A DNA stretch of 64,000 bases, from assembly GCA_004835665.1 (NCBI GenBank), contig RBKR01000010.1, forward strand, positions 806,001 to 870,000, in the 5' to 3' direction. The notes under the pieces are model-generated. The model saw only the letters and a program-made list of their open reading frames with translations, ran no database searches and had not been told where the DNA came from. Numbering within the stretch: the first letter of the stretch is position 1; the number at the start of each line of letters is the position of its first letter. Positions 10,540 to 21,782 of this stretch are shown one piece after another. Source of the stretch: Phoma sp. XZ068 (lineage: Eukaryota; Ascomycota; Dothideomycetes; Pleosporales; Didymellaceae). The position numbers and the translations under genes are program-made.

Positions 10540-10845
10540 ATGACAAAACGTCTAGTACGTTGAGGAAGGCGGACACGTGCCTGCGACCTCATTCTGAGCG
10601 GCGCGCAGATGGCCTGGAGGACAATTGCCCGAATCCGGAGCACGTCGACACACATGGTGGTGAACATAGTTAGATTGCAGCAAGGGCTACAGGGCTACGC
10701 AGGCTACGCAGACTACAACCTCACGCGGGCCGTTTCGTCTTCTAGAATCCCAAGGAGCTCGCTCCCCACGAGGCTGGCCTATGCTTTGCGCTGGCGCGAT
10801 AGTGTAAATCCCGCTAGTTAAGTCACGCTCATATTTTTCCACTTT

Positions 10846-10960
10846 CACGACTTTACAACGGATAGTCAATTGCGTGATCACCTTCAATCTCTTGGTCTGT
10901 TACATTGCTATTATCGCATGTTAAGATTCGACTATTGTTCCAACGAACAACGAACCCGAA
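10846..10960 (+). pseudogene. SAM-domain gene 5' fragment, inverted copy
   Basis: Starts with TCCACTTTCACGACTTTACA, which also precedes, on the reverse strand, the SAM ORF starting at 11881. After it the frame reads SQLRDHLQSLGL...YYRMLRF, parallel to the start of that SAM protein (GQLCDYLTSLGLGQYTAVL). The start codon is degraded and homology fades near 10960. Confidence 0.6.
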
Positions 10961-11482
10961 TGCCACAAATCGGCCAGTCAAGTATAGCAGGGAAAGCGGA
11001 AGTGAAGAGCTATGACTGTTGTTGCGTCATAAGACAAACGTGCCGTAAAAGAAGCTGCCCTAGCCGCCTCAAAAAAAGCGCCGCGGTTAACGGAAGATGC
11101 GATCGGAAGTGTAACCCCTTACAATAGCGGGAGCGACGGCTAGAAAAGCATGGAAAGAAGAAGAGGCTACTACGGGGGATATCACATCAGCGAGGATGGG
11201 CAAGTACTGCCCTGTTCTTCAGCCCTATTCTTCAACTTTAGCCTTATCGTCCCACCTTAGGACGAATAAATTAGAGGCACTTTACCTGCAACACGTTCTA
11301 CGATCGCCGCACAAAGCGTACGTCTTATAAGCCTACACTGGCTCCACTTGCGAAGCGAGCTGAACTTGCTTCCACAATTCAGGTGAACGGCTCGACGTGC
11401 GAAGCTTTGTATTCGGCGATTTTTGATTATTATTGTCATTATTACTAATGCTGTCCAGCAATGCGTTCTTGTTGTAGTTAGT
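10961..11482. other. spacer between the two inverted SAM copies
   Basis: No supported gene. The stretch forms the loop between the inverted SAM-domain fragments at 10846 and 11905. Confidence 0.35.
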
Positions 11483-11881
11483 TTACGATGTTACGGCATA
11501 ACCAATGCGACTTACTTCAAAGATCACTGCTCGGTGATCTCTCTTCCTTGACGATAGTGCAATTGTAGCTCCTTTCACGGAGTATATATTGTGTTGCAAG
11601 CGGTACTTGTGCTGGTGCTTTCTTCTCTTATTAACGCTGAATTGATCTTGGACAGTTACCATCCCGGAAGATGGTAGAGCTTCCAACTTCGGATAGCCAA
11701 TGAGATTAGCTATCTCTCTCAGAAGACGGCGACGATGACCAAGCTTGAAACCAAGACGATCGTAATCCTCCTCGTTGATCGTCATGAGCTGAGTCCAAGA
11801 TTCATATCCATTCTCTTGAAGCACAGCAGTATACTGCCCAAGTCCAAGAGATGTAAGGTAATCACACAATTGACCGTCCAT
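11483..11881 (-). CDS. small SAM-domain protein, probable remnant of SAM-HMG family
   Basis: 132 residues from ATG at 11881. Residues about 5-60 (YLTSLGLGQYTAVLQENGYE, then LGFKLGHRRRLLREIA) form a SAM domain, very close to that of the SAM-HMG gene at 33589-35584 (LNFKLGHRRALQREIA). Both have a basic KRR-rich stretch after it, where the larger gene goes into its HMG box; here the sequence degenerates and stops. It is therefore probably a truncated paralogue rather than a free-standing protein-interaction module. A second, inverted fragment of the same 5' end lies at 10846. Confidence 0.6.
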   Translation of the reverse strand: MDGQLCDYLTSLGLGQYTAVLQENGYESWTQLMTINEEDYDRLGFKLGHRRRLLREIANLIGYPKLEALPSSGMVTVQDQFSVNKRRKHQHKYRLQHNIYSVKGATIALSSRKRDHRAVIFEVSRIGYAVTS

Positions 11882-11905
11882 CGTTGTAAAGTCGTGAAAG
11901 TGGAA

Positions 11906-14900
11906 TCAAAACTCAGTGTGGTGATTAGCACGATGCAGGTTATATGTGGGGGTTGGAGATGACGTCAATCCGCCTCCTGTGCGAACTGTTCCCAAGCCAA
12001 TCGGATATTGGGAAGATTTCGATTATTTGGCCGACCCTAGCAAGGGTATCCTACGCTAACAGTGGCCGTCCACAAATGTTGCTTGCGCAAAGGGTGAGGG
12101 CGGCTTTGCAAAGTACTGTATGCTTCAAGAGACATAACATGAGTTTCACGGATTGGGTCGATGGGAGATTTAGCTAAAACCCTGTATGCTGAATTATCAG
12201 AGACCCCCACATTCTTGCATGAATCTTCTTCCAAGTTGTGCGCAATTGAGATCTCTGGGTTTGAATCGCGGCACTGTCGCCGCAGACGTAATACCAAGGA
12301 TCCGTACATGAGGGCTATAAATACCTGCATCAAGCTACTCTTGTCTGGTTTGCCCTTGGTACATGTACATAACCCCTTCTAGGTCATTTCCAGCTATCCG
12401 TGCTCTGTACATCGTGGCAGAGGTTCACTTGACCTTGCCTATTGTTGCATCGCGATCTCTCAGGGACTTCAAAAAGCAGTGAACGTTTTCCATCATAATG
12501 CGCTCGATACTCCCTAGTATGCAGTGTCGTCCTTATTGGTAGCTAAGGCTAACATATCGCAGGCATCTGCAGAAGAAGGGTGTGTGTCTTATGCACAAGC
12601 TGAGGTGAAGAAGAGGTATGTTCGTAAGCAAGATTAGGGCAGGTCTAACGTCTAGAAGTTTATAAGTATTGGGAAAGCATTTTTAAGCTTCATTACACTG
12701 GCAGATCAAAAGCACCTCTCTACCATCCAGTCACGACTTTTACCACATAAGCTGTTGTTTGAAACAACGCCACTGTACAAGGAAGCACCACAGAACGCCT
12801 CACCATACACGGATTCTGCTATAGATCTGCAATCGCATTCCGCTAGCAGAGAAAACCTTTCTTTGTCTGGCAAAACTTGGTCACTAACACCGGGACATTT
12901 GGATCGCATAGGTGGGCGTACTGTTGATGCTCGCAATTTTGAACCGTCAAAGGTCTACACAAAGCTATCAGGGACACTAAACACTCAGACTTACTCCGAC
13001 CTAAGAACGAGAACAGACGGCAGGCAAAGAAGAAAATGCATAACTTCCTTGTGTGAAGTAGTCAAGGACGGCAACTCAGAAAGCGCTCTGGAGAGTCCAC
13101 CGCGGTCTGGCTTATCATTACAATCTAGCTCTAGTAGAGTGTCAGTTTTTCCAGCTCCCTCGCAATTCGACTCAGGACTTGATTGGCCTGACACTCCTAG
13201 TTTACCTGGATATCTTAGGGCCTTAATCCGGTTGAAAGTGTGAGAACATGAAGTCTGCAAGAAGAATGAGAGCTGTGTTCTTTAAGGAGAGTAAAGCTCT
13301 CGAGACTATATACTGTATCAAGGAGTGATCTAACTGTGTGGGGTAAGGACTGTGTATGAGGATCATGTGATTTGGCAACAGTATCGAGCTGCCTCCAGCG
13401 GTGCCTTGACACCGAGAGGCGACGCTGGACCGCTTAGCATGAACGATCCACCCACGACCTTACATCCGTCAAGTTCATCACAGCAGATGCTTTCGGCAAT
13501 CGATCCGCCTGGTTATGTGCCAGACCGACACTCGAACAATGCTCCGCAAGCGCGTCACCCTGACGTTGGCGACACACGCAATGTTGTCCAAGGACGAAGG
13601 AAACGACGCTCGCCTCCGCGAGCAGACGGCATGGCCACCTTTTTAACACGAACCTACCACTGGCGAGAGTCTAAGCCGTATCGCGATCATCCAGCGGCCT
13701 ATCGTGCTACTCACTAATCTCAACAAGTCTTGCAAGATCGCTTCATGACAGACAAGATGCCCCACCGCCAACAACGCCCACCTCCACCTGATCGCTACAT
13801 AGATTTGGAGGCCCACATGTGCGGACTATAGTTTCTCTAGACCTCGAAGACTGGGTCAAGCAATTGCTGGAAGGATGGTTTCGCTCATAGGGTCTCGAAC
13901 TCGAGAGCACAGACGAATGGAAAACGGCACTCGTTACTTCACTTTACAGTGCGTGCTGGAAGATGAGAATTAGTTGTGATCCGATATTCGGTACCGTGAC
14001 TACACTACAGGGCTGCGTCTCCACCAAAGATGAAGGGAAAGTGAACGTGAGTGGATTGGATTCGAGTGCGAGTGGTCATAGAAAAACCATGCTATGGAGA
14101 CGCTTCGAAGCAGCAGAGTACATATTGAGATAAGAGTTTAGCGGAACGACTAGCTAAAATAGAATATCGAAGAGCCTGGCGAAACGACGAAACGACGTGT
14201 GTCCAGCGATTGAGTTCATGCGCATGCAAGCCACCTGGCCTACCACTTCCTAGACCAGGCCAGGCCATCTTGAGAGACCGAGTTATTCCGCTTCTCAAGG
14301 TTCTTCGACGTAAGGTCGGGCTGACTTGGTTGACTTGAAAACCCTTTGGCCGCATTCTCTTGTGCGGCCATCTTCTGCAGGAGCAGCCCCTGCATGTATA
14401 TTGTATCAACGGTCAGGCCTGCCCCTCTGGCTCGCCCAAAATCAACGTACTCAAAGGTAAAAGAAGTATCACAAGGAGCTGCAGAGTTGGACATCTGTTC
14501 TGCGACGCTCTTCTGTGGACCTATCGCATCGCTTTTCACAGTTGTGTTTCTAAACATTCAGGCAGATTACAGCAGTTTGTTGTCTCACGCGTTGAAAAAG
14601 ACCGATCCACTGTCTGTAGTTTTGTGCTGTGGGGAATGCGGAAGCTTGAACTGAAAAGAGGGAACGAAAAGGCAATGTGTAGTTTTCATCAGGGCGTGAC
14701 CCAGCTAGATAACGAGCATCCTCCAGGGAAGTATTTCCTTGTTCATCAACTCACGGCAGCAGTCACTGGTCGTGTCGAAGGAGGTTATTATGGAGCTGCG
14801 GGAGCCTGTTCCAGTCGACCTTCAAGGGTGTCCGATTCTCGACCAGGCTCGGCTCAGATCTATTTGCTTGTTACTGTACTGCAAGCCTTGCGATGAAAAG

Positions 14901-15027
14901 CAAGCACGCCAGAGGCTTGATGAGTATCCTCGACCTTTTGGAAAACTCATCAGAACATGTCCAGACAGCCATCAACGGCCTGTCTACCGTCAGGATGAGC
15001 AGTGACATGGTCTAGGACCAAACGCAC
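11906..15027. other. long stretch with no recognised gene
   Basis: Open frames occur at 12755-13243 (+, about 162 residues, Ser-rich, no ATG at its start), 13352-13717 (+, Pro/Ser-rich, no ATG) and 14240-14557 (-, 105 residues from a true ATG, ending SRKW). None shows a domain I recognise. The last could be a genuine small hypothetical gene. The rest is probably intergenic or decayed sequence. Confidence 0.3.
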
Positions 15028-15256
15028 TGATGGTATGACTCGTATGAGAACTCTAATACTGTGGCGCACGTGACGCAAGTCTCAATAGAGTTGAAATTAT
15101 CTTTTATTCGAGAAATCTCTGTCCCTTTCTCCAGAGCGCAACCTATTCCTTTATATCTACGGCCTCAACTTCAGCTCTTCGGCCTGGCCGACGGTCAACC
15201 CGATCGTCTCGGTCTCTCCGATCCAGACATCACCGTACTTTCTAGACCTGCCAATA
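15028..15256 (-). mobile_element. solo LTR, family A, inverted copy
   Basis: Same family as 4475-4731 in the opposite orientation. It is about 25 bp shorter, lacking the segment between two GAGACCGA direct repeats, which indicates slippage deletion. The termini are degraded (TGATGG and CCAATA instead of TGTTGG and CCAACA) and no target duplication is visible, so it is older than the first copy. Confidence 0.8.
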
Positions 15257-15617
15257 AAGGAGAGGTCCCGCAGCGAGCAGTGACGCGACCTGCAAATGCC
15301 ACGATAGCGAGGATCAAGTGCAATTATGATTGTAGCAACATCTCACGATTATCATGATCTAGCGTGCAGGAACTTGTGCTCAGAGTGTAAGAGCAGGGAG
15401 ACTTACACGGCTGCGGGCGCAGAGACTTTTGGTGAGGCGAGGCGTTAGCGCGAGCACGGTCCCAGCTCAGTGGAAGCGAGCGAATCAGCAGTCGAGAAAA
15501 CGGAATGAGGGCTGAGTCGATATGGCCATGTAGCTCTAGGCCTACGGAATCTTTACATAACTGTTGTTCGACTTTATGCTTCAATTCCCCTTCCAACATC
15601 CATACGTTCTGAGCATC
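15257..15617. other. gene-free stretch
   Basis: No supported gene between the solo LTR and the metallo-beta-lactamase-fold gene. Confidence 0.35.
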
Positions 15618-16451
15618 TCAGTTGATGACTACAGCCTTAGCAGGCTCTAGCCAGCGGACCTTCGATAGTATACCTTCATCCTCAAACTCCTTTGCAAGCT
15701 CCTTCTTATGCTGGGTAAAATGATCCCAGGACTCAAAGTGCATAGGCACAAGCACATCAGCTTTGATGTCGCAGAAAAGATGGGCAGCTTGTCGGCCATC
15801 CATAGTGATCTGGAGAGAATCGCCTGGCTGACTTGGCTGACCTTCACTGTCGACCTCGTAGAAGGTTGCTTTGCCGAGGTTCATCAGTGCAACCGCGATA
15901 TGATATTTCTCAGACATCCTGGCGAGATCCTTTATGTAGACAGTATCTCCAGAGAAGTATATTGCGTTAGGTCGACCATCCGGTGCAATACCAAAACTCT
16001 CAGTACGAAGGATAAAGCCAACACACTCATGGCCAGGCCAATGTTTGCATGGTGTAGCGGTGACGTTGAATGTGGTTCCGGCGATATTGACCCTCTTCTC
16101 TTCCCAGTCGCTAAACCCAAGGACACTGGGTCGTGGAGCAAGATTCTTTGCACCATCATTTGTTGTGACAACATGACGGCCATCTAGCAGCTGTCGCCCC
16201 AGCTCGTCGAGGTTATCGGGGTGGTTCTCATGGCTCAGAAGGACGGCATCGATGTGAGGAAGCTCGTTCATCTTTAGAGCTGGGTCATCGTGGACTTTGA
16301 GAGGTGCCTAGCCCGCTACAGTCGGCCATTCGCTGCCAGCCGGCGAAAAGAACGGATCGGTGAGGAATGTGATGCCATCGATGTTGAGGATTGCCGTAGC
16401 GGTCCCGATATGGGTAATGCTGACCTTGTTCGTAAATGTAGAGGTAGGCAT
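15618..16451 (-). pseudogene. metallo-beta-lactamase-fold hydrolase with one nonsense codon
   Basis: From ATG at 16451 the frame is open for 47 residues (ITHIGTATAIL, FLTDPFFSPAGSEWP), hits TAG at 16308-16310, then continues in the same frame for 229 more residues to TAA at 15618. After the stop come the metal-site motif LLSHENHPDNLDELG (the H-x-[ED/N]-H-x-D class), TPCKHWPGHECVGF, AIYFSGDTVY and VLVPMHFESW, giving a complete UlaG-like lactamase fold of about 277 residues. Such fungal enzymes are cytosolic hydrolases of unknown substrate. Only the nonsense codon breaks the gene. Translation could restart at the Met of MNELPHIDA (16271), but that product would lack the first beta-strands. Confidence 0.8.
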
Positions 16452-17027
16452 CGTCGTAAATCTGTATTATGATACCGAAGGATAAAGCTGAACTAGGTAA
16501 GAGAAGGATCTTTAGGATGTTTTTCGCAAAATCGAATGAGTGATCGCGGCGTCCGGATTTATAGTACACTCTGCCGCTGAACAGAACAGCCACCACTTCG
16601 AGCTTCCGATGGGGAGATGAATGGTTGACAAATGCAACGAAATTGCTTGATTAGCCAACAAAAATTTGCTGCACAGTCTGACAAAAATGATTCGAGGTGG
16701 AAAGAACGATGCGGTCAAAGCATCCGTAAGCGTGAGTCTTGCGAGACACCGTAGGGCGAAAGTGCCCGAAACTTGCGCTAAACTTAGAAAGGTCGCAAAA
16801 GCCGACCCACCTTGAGCGCTTCGATTGGACAAAACATCTGCATCACCGTCCATCTTTCCTGACAGATGCAGATCACCTCTGAACAGCTTTCTAAGCAATA
16901 CACTTGTCGGCTGCACATTGCCACAAGCACGCGAGCCCACTTTAACAGTTCACTTTTGGTTTTGTATCCGAATAACGACTAGACTTTTTGGCTGCACCGA
17001 TCCTTCTTGCGGCGACACTATAGGAGT
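16452..17027. promoter_or_regulatory. divergent intergenic region between lactamase-fold gene and Zn2Cys6 factor
   Basis: About 575 bp separate two divergent start codons, so it should hold both promoters. No well-supported motif was picked out. Confidence 0.35.
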
Positions 17028-18778
17028 ATGATAGTCAGGAAGAAAGACTTGTGCTACACTTGTCGGAGGCGGAAGCTCCAGGTCTGTCCCCTAAATCTCA
17101 ACCTAAGATTCTGTGGACTATTTGAGTAGAGTATCATTACTGACTCAACCTGTTAGTGTGATGGCAAGCTTCCGGCATGTTCACAATGTCAGATCAGTAA
17201 ACGAAAGTGTGGAGGGTACCCGGAGGCCTTATTCGTACCATTCGTCTCAACCATAACCAAACAAAAAAGGCGTATAAGAGAGGCACCGTCATCGAGGTCA
17301 TCCCAGCCGCGCCCGACGCGAGTACCGTCTGCAGAGGATCCTCCTGGCGCTTACCGTTTTAAGAACGAAGCAACTTTGTCTGCAAACGCCACTGAAGCTT
17401 GTTACAGCGCAGAGACTAGAAATCAGAGGTCTCTCGATGGTCTGACCAATATACATGAGATGGTCTCTTTGATCATACGTAACTATGTTCCCCTGGGAGA
17501 GATTGCATCCGGTGTTGCCAACTCTTACCTCAATTCTCCACGAATCTGTGGCTCCTGGGTTACGGCTTTGCCTGAGCTGACCATCGATGCTACTGGCCAG
17601 TTTGCTGAGTGCTTGTGTTCCGCAGTCAGTACTCTGGCACTGTCCATTATTGCCCAGCAGTCTCAAGAGGATCTGTTCCAGGTGGCGTCGGCCCAGTATG
17701 AGATTAGCATTCGCCATTTGGTGCACAATCTCGCAATGGTTGGGGATCTTTACAGGAATGAACTTGTAGCGGCTGTGATGTGCCTGGCTCTGTCAGAGGT
17801 AAGCCCATCCGAACCCGCAGTATTTCTGTGTAAAACAAGGGCACTGGGTTACTGGACTGTACTCGAGATTCAACAAACTGATAATCTGGTGGTTTCGAAC
17901 AGGCCCTCTTACCGATAAGTCCAATGAGTTGGCTCGTTCACGTTGAAGGGGTCGGCAACATGATTCAGTTATCACCGCCCGAGTCCTTCGAATGTGGTAT
18001 TGAGCACACACTATTCATCGGCTTTCGGCCACTCTTGGTAGTTCTACCTCACACCTGCACAAGAGCAAACGTTCTAGACTGACTTCCAACCTACCAGATT
18101 CTCAAGGCTTTTATCCTTCGTAAAGCCACGTTTTTCGCCAATGACGAATGGGTCGAAAGGCCCTTCCAGCATTACCGACCCGCGCCATTACAAGACCTCT
18201 TGGGGTTGGCAGCACGTATACCCGGAATCCTAGAGAACATTGACAATTCAGTACATGATTCTTCTGAAGCCGCTGTAGAAGCCGCGCACCAACGAATCGC
18301 GGAGCTGCTGGACATAAGATCGCGTCTCGAGGGTTGGTACAGGTCCTTTTCGAAGAGCACTTCGATGCCGCTGTACTGGCACCGTGCGCCTGAAAATGCC
18401 GCCAATGGTGATTTGGAGTTGTTGTGGTACCGAGATCTTAGCACAGCTAATGTCTTCACATACTTATGGTCGTTTCAGATCATTTGCATGACACATATCA
18501 ACAGTCTGTCGGAACGGTTCCCATATGTTGTAAATTCAACATACATGACGACAGGCGGAGCTAGAAGGCTCCGGGACGCTTGCATAGAGTCAAGCATTCG
18601 AATATATCAGAGCATGGAGTACGTTCTACAGGTCGCCTTCATGCTTTATGGGGTCTCTTCTGCACATTTTCCAGTACAGACAGCACGCAGAACGCTTGAG
18701 ATAGACGCAAAGGGTCGAGCAATCTTGGGAACGCTGGATCATACCATAATTATTCGTAGTAGAGCTCAAGAAGTTTAG
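17028..18778 (+). CDS. Zn2Cys6 fungal transcription factor, four exons, intact
   Basis: Exons 17028-17081, 17157-17798, 17903-18037 and 18098-18778 join in phase to 503 residues. Residues 9-36 form a perfect zinc binuclear cluster (C-x2-C-x6-C-x6-C-x2-C-x6-C; CYTCRRRKLQ then CDGKLPACSQCQ), with the first intron inside the cluster, as is common. The remainder is a fungal_trans_2-type regulatory domain (ALSIIAQQSQEDLF, SWLVHVEGVGNMIQL, DDEWVERPFQHYRP-like region). It should be a nuclear DNA-binding regulator. It starts 575 bp from the divergent lactamase-fold gene and ends about 520 bp before a co-directional transporter, so it may control both (inference). No frame defect was seen. Confidence 0.88.
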
Positions 18779-19301
18779 CCTTTCTCCGTCGTTCTGTTTC
18801 CATACATACGTGCCGACTGCACATCTGCAAATACATATGATCAGCTACTGTGCAGTACATCACGTGACTTTGATTGAGGCCGGTGGTTGGTACCTCGGTA
18901 GACTAATGTTGTCTTATGCAGAACCTAGTCCAAGCTTACCTTCTGCAAACTCAATCAATAGCGATGCCTATCAACCTCTGTGCTCCGTAATTTCTGGACT
19001 TGCATAATGCGGCCGAGTCGAATGACGCTGTTCGCCGATCCACCGTTTGTACTAAACTCGGCTTTTGGTTCCGTATCGGGTATAGTACGCAAATGATTTA
19101 AGCTGGACGTTAAGGAGTAAACCGCCGTGATGACCTTTGATTTCCGATCCCTTCTACACGCAAACATTATAAGACTTGCATTCGAATCCGTGGTTGTTTC
19201 CAGCATAATCTTCACTTAACTGACGGATACCCGTAGCTGCTAGCTGCGATTTCGCTTCACCAACGGTGCTCTAAGAGCTACACGACTCAAATTTGAAAGT
19301 G
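18779..19301. other. intergenic region before MFS gene
   Basis: No supported gene; should contain the transporter promoter. Confidence 0.4.
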
Positions 19302-20817
19302 ATGGAGAATCAGGAGGAAAAAGAATCAACATCCACCGGTCGACCTTTGCCAGGTCACGACGCTCCTAACTTTACCGCTGCATTGAGTCTTTCTCTGAGC
19401 AATGCACGTCCCGAGGATGACTTGATGGCTTACTCGCCTCCGGAAGGAGGCCTGGTTGCCTGGATGGCTGGTAAGTAAACGAGTATCAGGATATACCAAC
19501 TTTTCACTAACCCATCACCCTCAAAGTCCTGGCCTGCTTTCTTGTCATCATGAACACATGGTATGTCACCACCTTTGAATTGTCTACTCTTATGAAGCTT
19601 ATACATTCTTGAAGGGGTATGATCATCTCATTCGGCATCTTTCAAACCTACTACGTCTCGACTCTACACCAGGCACGTTCGGAAATAGCGTGGGTCGGCT
19701 CGATCGCAGTTTTCCTCCTCTTCTTTATGGGTATCGTCAGCGGTCGCCTCACGGATGCAGGGTATCTGCGCGTGACTACGATTACCGGTGCAGTCCTTGT
19801 CGTCCTTGGAACCTTTATGACGTCCCTCACGGAAAACTACTGGCAGATCATTCTGGCACAAGGAGTCTGTACTGGTTTGGGCAACGGACTTCTCTTAACG
19901 CCTATGATGACTCTCATCACCACATACTTCCGAAGACGACTCGCGCTCGTCATGGGACTAGCAGCCTGTGGCAGTGTAACAGGAGGTCTGATCTACCCCA
20001 GCATGGCAAGAACACTGTTGCCAACAATTGGCTTCGGACGGACTTTAAGAGCGATGGGTTTCATACAGCTGGGGACATTTGCGATTGCTCTGGTATGCGG
20101 CAAGCCGAAGCCATCTCCTAGAAAACCAGCTCCGCTACTTGATTGGGCTATATTCAAGGAGCCTGTGTTTACGTTGTATCTTGTTGGGTCTTTCTTGGTC
20201 AGTTTTACATTGCTTACCCCTTGCCCGGGGAATCCTGTTTGAAGTGGTTGCTTATAACATCATAGACTTATTTGGGCGTCTTCTTCCCATTCTTCTTCCT
20301 CAGCTCATATGCTCGAGAGAAGCAGGGGATGTCTTACACCCAATCACTCAATCTGACACTTACTCTGAACGGCATAGGGTTTGTTGGCCGCTTGCTGCCT
20401 AGTCTCTTGGCCAAATACATCGGCACGATGAATGTGTTCATAGCATTCGTGTTCGCCTCTGCACTATGCATGTTCACCTGGATACCGGTACACTCCACAC
20501 CTGGGTTGTATATCTGGACGACCTTCTATAGTCTCTCTGTTGGCGGCGTCCAGTCCCTGTTTATGGCAGTAGTTGCCGTCATCAACTCGGATTCGTCCAA
20601 GATTGGAGCGCGGCTAGGTATCGTATCAGCTGCCGTTGGAATTGGCGCTTTGATTGGATCCCCAGTTTCCGGTGCGATCATAGCTTCGAACGATGGCTCG
20701 TATGCGGGAGCCCAGGCATTCTCAGGGGGTACTTTGCTTGTAGGAGGCCTTGTCGTACTCGCTGCACGGGAAGTCAAGAGGCGGCAGGATCATAATGGGT
20801 TTTTGACAAAGATGTGA
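19302..20817 (+). CDS. MFS monocarboxylate-type transporter, four exons, intact
   Basis: Exons 19302-19470, 19527-19560, 19615-20197 and 20266-20817 join in phase to 445 residues, the usual size of fungal monocarboxylate-transporter-like (MCT) proteins. The cytosolic N-terminus ends with PPEGGLVAWMAVLACFLVIM, the typical entry into helix 1, then GMIISFGIFQTYYV. Helix 4-5 motifs (AQGVCTGLGNGLLLTPMMTL) and the central loop (KPKPSPRKPAPLLDW) are present, followed by the second six-helix bundle. It should sit in the plasma membrane or a vesicle membrane and move small carboxylates or related metabolites. Close linkage to the Zn2Cys6 regulator suggests co-regulation. Confidence 0.9.
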
Positions 20818-21782
20818 AAGGTTGTGTTTGCGTAAAGCAATCTTGTTACATGCTCAATTTCAAGATCGTCACTTTCTGTTGTGCGTACAGTTGCACCCTT
20901 ATGTGAAATTTTGCCGACAAGCGTGCGCTTACAGTAGAGGACAACTGCGTCTAAGTCGCTCTGCAAGGTTAAGAGTGCAGGTCCGATGGACTTCGCCTTG
21001 CTTCAAGATCTAGCTTCCCGTGCAGCTGAATGCCAGCGGATTCAGCGCGGAATTTTGGATGACCCTCTGTTTACGCGGCGCCTATGAGTTCCTTACGCCA
21101 ACAGTTTATAAATAGGATGTAGAGACTGATACCCTTGTTCTTACTAGGGGTCAAATAGATTTTGAAACGGTACTTATTCCACGGTTAGGTGTGTGGCAGG
21201 GAAAGAGAATTGAGAAGGATGGGTATGTTGTTGTAGTGTTCTGACATCATGGCTTAGTGTCGCACGCCATTGGCCAAGGGCAGTAGTTCGCTTAGCACTC
21301 CACGTGATGTCTTCATAAAAGACTCAGAGAATGGTGCCATCTCTTGAAGACAGACGACACACATTGTCGTACACAAAAATACAATCACAAAAACCATCTT
21401 AATTTTGTGCCTCATATCCCAATCATTTTCACTGTTCAGTTAACACCTACAGTGCGACACTTAGCTTATACCAGTGCGCGGATGTTCCGAAAGCTGACAC
21501 CACGCTAGATGAGCATCCATAGCACTGATTGGTCAACAATGCCAACCAGGGCAGCATGGAATTGCGCATGTATCTTGGAGAAAGGTCTAATTAGCAAACA
21601 CGCGTTACTCTATAAAAAGTATAGCGTAAGAACGCATATGCAGCTTAGTCTAGGCATAGGTGTCTTTAGTGCCTTGGCGGTAGAACCTTCTAAATCTGGC
21701 TTAGTACCGCTCACCGGCCCATCGGCGAGGCTGCGTAATAAACGATCGATGCATGCAGGAGCTGCAAGCATCTTATCTCGGT
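20818..21782. other. gene-free stretch between MFS gene and hAT element
   Basis: No convincing coding region on either strand. Confidence 0.4.

Noticed and set aside
14360..14896. Forward 178-residue frame
   Set aside because: Overlaps an antisense ORF with a true ATG, no recognisable motif, erratic composition; not called as a gene.
16512..16940. Reverse 142-residue frame in the lactamase/regulator intergenic region
   Set aside because: Low-complexity hydrophobic and Arg-rich translation with no family resemblance; the region is better explained as a divergent promoter.
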